A stretch of DNA of 6,047 nucleotides from contig CAAGJJ010000091.1 in assembly GCA_900770165.1 (NCBI GenBank), forward strand, positions 1-6,047, written 5' to 3'. A program made the translations under genes and the position numbers. Below the pieces are notes generated by a model that ran no database searches, was not told where the DNA came from, and was given only the letters and a program-made list of their open reading frames with translations. Positions 5,785 through 6,047 of the stretch are shown here, in pieces. Positions within the stretch are counted from its first letter, which is position 1, and each line of letters opens with the position of its first letter. This stretch comes from Clostridia bacterium. Lineage in GTDB: Bacteria > Bacillota > Clostridia > Oscillospirales > Acutalibacteraceae.

Positions 5785-6047
5785 CTACTGTAATAATGAA
5801 AGTACACCCTGTGTCTGCTGATTAGCCTGTGTAAGCATTGACTGTCCAGCCTGTGCAAGAATATTATTCTTGCTGTACTGTACCATCTCATCAGCCATAT
5901 CTGTATCACGAATACGAGACTCTGCTGCTGAAGTATTCTCGCTTGTTGTATCCAGATTGTTGATTGTGTGCTCAAGTCTGTTCTGAAGAGCACCAAGTGT
6001 AGATCTCTGAGTTGATACTGTGTCTATAGCTTTCTGAATTATAGACA
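5785..6047 (-). CDS. fliC: flagellin, C-terminal part (5' end outside window)
   Basis: Structural subunit of the flagellar filament, exported by the flagellar type III system and polymerised outside the cell. Only the last 86 codons and the TAG stop are present; the N-terminal D0/D1 region and central variable region lie beyond the right edge. The visible part is the conserved C-terminal D1/D0 helix: a QRSTLGALQNRL segment, then NNLDTTSENTSAAESRIRD, then DMADEMVQYSKNNILAQAG, and a QANQQTQGVLSLLQ end. The AESRIRDTDMA and VLSLLQ signatures are diagnostic of flagellins, and this version is typical of Lachnospiraceae. Sampled lines are about 42% GC, richer than most of the downstream operon, as expected for a highly expressed gene. 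A terminator follows directly. Such genomes often carry several flagellin genes, so which paralogue this is cannot be decided. Confidence 0.96.
   Translation of the reverse strand, partial: SIIQKAIDTVSTQRSTLGALQNRLEHTINNLDTTSENTSAAESRIRDTDMADEMVQYSKNNILAQAGQSMLTQANQQTQGVLSLLQ

Noticed and set aside
5697..5996. Open frame of 99 codons on the minus strand overlapping the flagellin end
   Set aside because: It is out of frame with the unmistakable flagellin C-terminus and runs through the terminator; its product has no recognisable features.

Overview
The window is AT-rich, low-GC Gram-positive DNA, most likely from a flagellated member of the Lachnospiraceae (the Roseburia / Agathobacter / Butyrivibrio kind of gut Clostridia). 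The basis is the flagellin C-terminus at the right edge, whose ending is typical of that family, together with AGGAGG- and AAGGTG-type ribosome binding sites and AT-biased codon use. The genus assignment is an inference, since no rRNA or other marker gene is present.

All genes are on the minus strand, so transcription runs from right to left. At 5785-6047 is the last 86 codons of a flagellin gene, cut by the window edge. It is followed by a strong rho-independent terminator (5716-5759). Only about 27 bases beyond the terminator's T-tract starts a tight run of five genes separated by 9-24 bases or overlapping: (1) a 380-aa CgeB/DUF3880-type glycosyltransferase (4546-5688); (2) a 640-aa protein with an N-terminal SAM methyltransferase and a central domain that looks like a choline-kinase/aminoglycoside-phosphotransferase fold (2599-4521); (3) a 207-aa all-helical, TPR-like protein with no recognised family (1960-2583); (4) a 217-aa StrF-like GT-A glycosyltransferase (1314-1967); (5) a second CgeB-like glycosyltransferase (106-1304), a paralogue of gene 1, whose reading frame is broken by a one-base shift in an A6 tract.

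Place and content suggest a flagellin glycosylation island. Two or three glycosyltransferases would build a short O-linked glycan on flagellin, and the methyltransferase/kinase-like protein would decorate it, perhaps with methyl and phosphate groups. No promoter is convincing between the flagellin terminator and gene 1, so the operon is probably fed by read-through from the flagellin promoter, giving low, flagellin-coupled expression. The glycan, its attachment sites and each enzyme's substrate cannot be read from this sequence.

The left end (1-105) is non-coding as far as visible. It has a weak inverted repeat just past gene 5 and a short GC-rich patch at the extreme edge. There are no RNA genes, CRISPR arrays or complete mobile elements. 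The points most worth following are the homopolymer frameshift in gene 5 (phase-variable, programmed, decayed or a sequencing error) and the methyltransferase-kinase-like fusion.
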